From Solirubrobacterales bacterium (lineage in GTDB: Bacteria; Actinomycetota; Thermoleophilia; Solirubrobacterales; Solirubrobacteraceae), in NCBI GenBank assembly GCA_009781575.1, contig WQXW01000075.1:1-7770 (forward strand): 7,770 nt of DNA, in the 5' to 3' direction. Position 1 is the first letter of the stretch. Each line of letters begins with the position of its first letter. Of this stretch, positions 5,398 through 7,770 are shown one piece after another. A program made the position numbers and the translations under genes. The notes under the pieces were generated by a model. That model worked only from the letters and a program-made list of their open reading frames with translations, did no database searches and had not been told where the DNA came from.

Positions 5398-6248
5398 CTG
5401 GCGCCCGCGGCCTCGCCCGCGCCCGAGCTTTCGCGCGCGCCGGACCCCGACCGCGCCCCCGCCGCCAGCGCCGCGCGCAGCTCCTCGAGGAAGGGGTTGG
5501 TCTGCAGCTCGCGCTCCAGCGTGGTCGCGCCCCCGTGACCGGAGTGCACCGCGCTCTCCGGCGCCCACTCGCGCATCAGCCCCTCGATCGAGCGCTCCAG
5601 CGTCGCCCGGTCGCCGCCCGGCAGATCGGTGCGCCCCACCGAGCCCACGAACAGCACATCACCCGACAGCAGCGCCCGCGCCGGGCGCTCGGCCCGCGGG
5701 TGGCCGTCCGCCCCCGCCCCCGCCTGCGCCTGCGCCTGCGCGTGTGACGCGATCGCGTAGGTGAGGTGGCCCGGGCTGTGGCCGGGGGTGGCGCGCACGC
5801 GGATGTCCAGGCCCGCCAGCTCCAGGTGCTCGCCCCCTGCGAGCGTGTGCTCCGGGCTGTAGCTCTCCGGCTCGCCAAAGCCCGGGGGCATCCATTTGGC
5901 GATGTCTTCCAGCACCCCTCGCTCGAGTTGCGGGCAGTACACCGGCGCGCCCGTGCGCCGCGCCATCGCCGCCACCGCGCCGATGTGGTCGAAGTGGCAG
6001 TGGGTGATCAGGATCGCCTCTACCCGCACGCCCAGCGAGTCGATCGCCGCGCCCAAGCGCGCGGGCTCCTCGCCGGGGTCCACCAGCACCGCGCGCTGGG
6101 CCCCCTGCGCGCGCACGATGTAGGCGTTCTCGCGGAACGGCCCCACCGCGAAGGGGCGCACCTCCACGCCGAGCGACCGCTCGCCGCGCGCCTCCGCGCC
6201 GTGGGCGTCCGCGCTTTGGGCGTCCGCGCCGCGCGCCTCAGCGTTCAT
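5394..6248 (-). CDS. MBL-fold metallo-hydrolase, glyoxalase II-like
   Basis: Predicted cytoplasmic zinc hydrolase of 284 residues. It has the binuclear metal motif THCHFDH (82-88; H83, H85, D87, H88), the third histidine in TPGHSPGH (H157), the bridging Asp in SGD (D197) and the last histidine in SGHGG (H238). This is the glyoxalase II/hydroxyacylglutathione hydrolase-like branch; the true substrate, probably a thioester, is unknown. Two Ala-rich low-complexity parts stand out: an N-terminal EARGADAQSADAHGAEARGE and an AQAQAQAGAGA insert (170-180), plus a Ser/Gly/Ala tail from about 265. The ATG at 6248 overlaps the upstream stop (ATGA), and the stop overlaps hisS (TTGA). An MBL gene directly before hisS is the order also found in Mycobacterium (Rv2581c-Rv2580c), so this pairing is probably old. 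Confidence 0.92.
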   Translation of the reverse strand: MNAEARGADAQSADAHGAEARGERSLGVEVRPFAVGPFRENAYIVRAQGAQRAVLVDPGEEPARLGAAIDSLGVRVEAILITHCHFDHIGAVAAMARRTGAPVYCPQLERGVLEDIAKWMPPGFGEPESYSPEHTLAGGEHLELAGLDIRVRATPGHSPGHLTYAIASHAQAQAQAGAGADGHPRAERPARALLSGDVLFVGSVGRTDLPGGDRATLERSIEGLMREWAPESAVHSGHGGATTLERELQTNPFLEELRAALAAGARSGSGARESSGAGEAAGAS

Positions 6249-6622
6249 CGCCTCGCGGCCCCCCCGTTGCCGGAAGCCTTGGAGCGCAGGTGCCGGCGGT
6301 ACATCCACAGATCGGTGTAGTAGCTGATCAGCACGTACATCACCAGCACCACCGGAAAGAGCGCGAGCCCGCTGGTCACGCTTTTGAGCAGCAGCAGGCT
6401 GATGGCCACCATGCCCACCGCCGCCAGCAGCCCGCGGTTGAGCGCTCCCCTCCACGTGGGCGGTTTTTCGTAGCGCGCCGGGCGCGCCTGCTTGCGCTCG
6501 GCCGCCTCGCGCGCCTTGGGGTCGCGCTCCTCGCGCGTCGGCCGCCGGCCGGTGCGCCCCCGCGCCTCGACCACGCCCGCCGCGTTGCCCCTGTGCTTTG
6601 TCCTTCTCCGCTTTGTCGCCAT
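6245..6622 (-). CDS. small basic membrane protein with two predicted transmembrane segments
   Basis: A 125-residue protein I cannot assign to a named family. Residues 1-55 are strongly basic and hydrophilic (MATKRRRTKHRGN..., several Lys/Arg clusters). Two hydrophobic segments follow, about 63-80 (LNRGLLAAVGMVAISLLLLK) and 84-104 (SGLALFPVVLVMYVLISYYT), then a short basic tail DLWMYRRHLRSK. Under the positive-inside rule both ends should face the cytoplasm. The basic N-terminus could touch nucleic acid or ribosomes, but that is speculation. The ATG at 6622 has no strong Shine-Dalgarno. The stop overlaps the MBL start (ATGA), so it belongs to the MBL-hisS operon; the ftcD-like gene ends 75 bases upstream and may be co-transcribed. 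The clear topology and tight linkage argue that the gene is real. Confidence 0.82.
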   Translation of the reverse strand: MATKRRRTKHRGNAAGVVEARGRTGRRPTREERDPKAREAAERKQARPARYEKPPTWRGALNRGLLAAVGMVAISLLLLKSVTSGLALFPVVLVMYVLISYYTDLWMYRRHLRSKASGNGGAARR

Positions 6623-6697
6623 CGTGTGTTCGCTCGTGCTCGTGCCCGGGCCCGTGCCCGCCGCGCGGCGCGCGGGCGCCCGCGCTCGGGGGGTCGC
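6623..6697. other. 75-base GC-rich spacer with a 6-bp inverted repeat
   Basis: GCCCGC (6656-6661) and GCGGGC (6672-6677) can pair around a 10-base loop between the ftcD-like stop and the membrane-protein start. No T-tract follows on the - strand, so ftcD transcription may read through into the next gene. Confidence 0.35.
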
Positions 6698-7588
6698 CTA
6701 GAACCCTAGTGCGTTCTCGATCAGGTGTCGCGCGGGGTCAAAGCCCCGCAGCTCGAGATCACCGGGAAAGCGCTCGAGCGCCGCGCGCGGCGCCAGCCCG
6801 ACCAGCTCCGCACCGCTCACCGGTGCGTGCGCGCGCACCGCCTCGACCGCCGCCGCCAGGGGAACCTCGAGCGGGCGCTCGAGGTTGATCGACACCTGCG
6901 CCACCCTCCCGCCGCGCAACGCCACGCCGATCGCGCGCACGCCCGGCAGGCCCTGCGCACCGCCCTCGCGGATCGCGGCCGCGATCTCTCGCGCGCGCTC
7001 CACGGTGGCCGGGGGCGCGAGCTCGAGGTTGAACGCCACCAGCGGCGGGCGCGCCGCCACGAGCGTGACCCCCGCGGAGGGGTGGGGCTCGCGCGGGCCG
7101 AACTCGGCACGCACCTCCCCCGCGGCCACGCGCGCCGCGAGGCCCTGCCGGCCGCCGGCGCGCAGCTGCGCGCGCGTGCGCGCGGGTGGGCCGGTGAGCT
7201 GGCCGTACAGCAGCACCGGCACGCCCAGCTGCCCGATCGTGTCGGCCGCCACCAGCGCCTCCGCGCACGCCGGGCCGCGGAGCGCGGGAGAGAGGTGGAT
7301 CACCGGCGCCACGTCCAGCGCGCCCACGTGGGGGTGCGCGCCACGGCCGTCGCGTATGTCCACGCGCGCCACCGTCTCGCGCGCGCCGCACGTGAGCGCC
7401 TCGGAGAGCGCGCCGGGCGGGCCGGCGAGCGTGTACACCGAGCGGTGGTGGTCGCGGTCGGAGTGCACATCCAGCAGGCGCACGCCCATGGGCTGCGCGA
7501 ATGCGCGCCCGATCGCCTCGATCGCAGCCGTGTCACGGCCCTCCGCGACGTTGGGCACCGCCAGCAATGGCAACTTCTCGGACGGCAC
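6698..7588 (-). CDS. ftcD: glutamate formimidoyltransferase (FTCD N-terminal family)
   Basis: Probable folate enzyme that transfers the formimino group from N-formimino-glutamate to tetrahydrofolate, a late step of histidine breakdown. The 296 residues cover both formiminotransferase subdomains and lack the cyclodeaminase domain of the bifunctional animal enzyme. Family marks are VPNVAEGRD (11-19), LLDVHSDRDHHRSVYTLAG (38-56) and GAHPHVGALDVAPVI (83-97); H85 probably corresponds to the catalytic histidine of mammalian FTCD. The second subdomain begins near VAFNLEL (184-190) and includes GVRAIGVAL and QVSINLE. The start is GTG at 7588, the farthest upstream possible; TTG at 7573 would remove five residues. 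No strong Shine-Dalgarno is visible. No hutH, hutU or hutI is in the window, so a role outside histidine degradation, such as folate one-carbon supply, remains possible. Confidence 0.88.
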   Translation of the reverse strand: MPSEKLPLLAVPNVAEGRDTAAIEAIGRAFAQPMGVRLLDVHSDRDHHRSVYTLAGPPGALSEALTCGARETVARVDIRDGRGAHPHVGALDVAPVIHLSPALRGPACAEALVAADTIGQLGVPVLLYGQLTGPPARTRAQLRAGGRQGLAARVAAGEVRAEFGPREPHPSAGVTLVAARPPLVAFNLELAPPATVERAREIAAAIREGGAQGLPGVRAIGVALRGGRVAQVSINLERPLEVPLAAAVEAVRAHAPVSGAELVGLAPRAALERFPGDLELRGFDPARHLIENALGF

Positions 7589-7655
7589 GCTGGCGGAGTG
7601 GGGTGTTTCTATTTGCTCGCCACTGCTCAGAAAATAGAGCCAGATTCCCGCAAAA

Positions 7656-7770
7656 TGCGCTGGCGCCCGCTCCAGCGGTGCCGATCGGGCAGCGGCCGTT
7701 GTGTGTTTTGTTTTGAGGATTGGTTCCGCGCGGAACGAATCCTCTTTTTGAATCCCCCAACGGCGCCTCG
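7656..7770 (+). repeat. dispersed 115-base repeat, copy 2 (runs to the window edge)
   Basis: Direct copy of 3937-4051, about 90% identical. Because identity is perfect over the final 31 bases up to base 7770, the repeat probably continues beyond the window. The copy lies 67 bases upstream of the ftcD-like start codon, a similar place and orientation to copy 1 relative to sco1. Confidence 0.93.
7715..7749 (+). terminator. terminator-like hairpin with T5, repeat copy 2
   Basis: GAGGATT (7715-7721) pairs with AATCCTC (7738-7744). Inside, after one G-G mismatch, lies the perfect palindrome GTTCCGCGCGGAAC (7723-7736). T5 follows at once (7745-7749) on the + strand. This copy is fully Watson-Crick apart from the mismatch and is the stronger of the two hairpins. 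The sequence before it is also T-rich (7704-7714). Confidence 0.68.

Larger units (their letters stand above)
7589..7770. other. leader region of the ftcD-like gene, AT-enriched, with repeat copy 2
   Basis: The part next to the gene (about 7604-7660) is clearly richer in A and T than the rest of the window and is the likely promoter region. CTATTT (7609-7614) and AAATAG (7632-7637) form a 6-bp inverted repeat with a 17-base spacer, a possible regulator site. TATTTT on the - strand resembles a -10 box but lacks a spaced -35 box. The outer part is repeat copy 2. No gene is seen. Confidence 0.5.

Noticed and set aside
4057..5538. 493-codon + strand open frame opposite hisS
   Set aside because: Complementary shadow of a gene with all HisRS motifs; its own composition is Arg/Ala/His-rich without any motif.
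7533..7760. 75-codon - strand open frame across repeat copy 2 and the ftcD start (MGDSKRGFVPRGTNPQNKT...)
   Set aside because: The same frame reads through copy 1 with several non-conservative changes, starts at a TTG without Shine-Dalgarno and overlaps ftcD out of frame. A conserved small peptide is not excluded, but the pairing-preserving changes favour a non-coding element.
3937..7770. Direct repeats flanking hisS-MBL-ftcD as the ends of a mobile element
   Set aside because: The interior carries core genes (hisS) in an order also known from other actinobacteria, with no integrase, transposase or terminal inverted repeats.
1..7770. CRISPR array, tRNA or rRNA genes
   Set aside because: No regularly spaced repeats with unique spacers, no cloverleaf with a TTCGA-type arm and no rRNA-like sequence were found on either strand.

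Overview
The window comes from a very GC-rich chromosome, and the protein families point to an actinobacterium. The best fit is the Thermoleophilia/Solirubrobacterales group: a GAF-like/LuxR regulator of a style common there, a metallo-beta-lactamase gene directly upstream of hisS (the order known from Mycobacterium, Rv2581c-Rv2580c), and a stand-alone glutamate formimidoyltransferase. This placement is inferred from protein style and gene order, because no rRNA or marker alignment could be run.

Layout. Three genes lie on the + strand: a LuxR-type regulator (1-744), a secreted GH25-like protein (831-1850) and a small exported protein of unknown function with four cysteines in its mature part (2021-2629). 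They converge on a - strand block across a short GC-rich gap (2630-2725). Read 5' to 3', the - strand block is: ftcD-like gene (7588-6698), two-segment membrane protein (6622-6245), MBL-fold hydrolase (6248-5394), hisS (5397-4102), a 220-base gap, then sco1 (3881-3249) and tlpA-like (3241-2726). The membrane protein, MBL and hisS genes are joined by 4-base stop/start overlaps (ATGA and TTGA). sco1 and tlpA are 7 bases apart, with the tlpA Shine-Dalgarno inside the last sco1 codons.

Functions. hisS supplies histidyl-tRNA synthetase, and the MBL enzyme and membrane protein are its translationally coupled neighbours. Sco1 and the TlpA-like thioredoxin form a plausible pair for copper delivery to, and thiol reduction of, the CuA site of cytochrome c oxidase. 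No oxidase gene is in view.

The most interesting signal is non-coding. A sequence of about 115 bases occurs twice in the same orientation (3937-4051 and 7656-7770) at about 90% identity, with its last 31 bases identical up to the window edge. Each copy holds a hairpin built on GTTCCGCGCGGAAC (one base changed in copy 1) followed by T5 on the + strand. The two hairpins differ at two base pairs, and both changes keep pairing only if the + strand is transcribed. Each copy lies 55-67 bases upstream of a - strand gene start. This looks like a dispersed structured element, either a terminator or small RNA on the + strand or a shared leader/regulatory element for the - strand genes.
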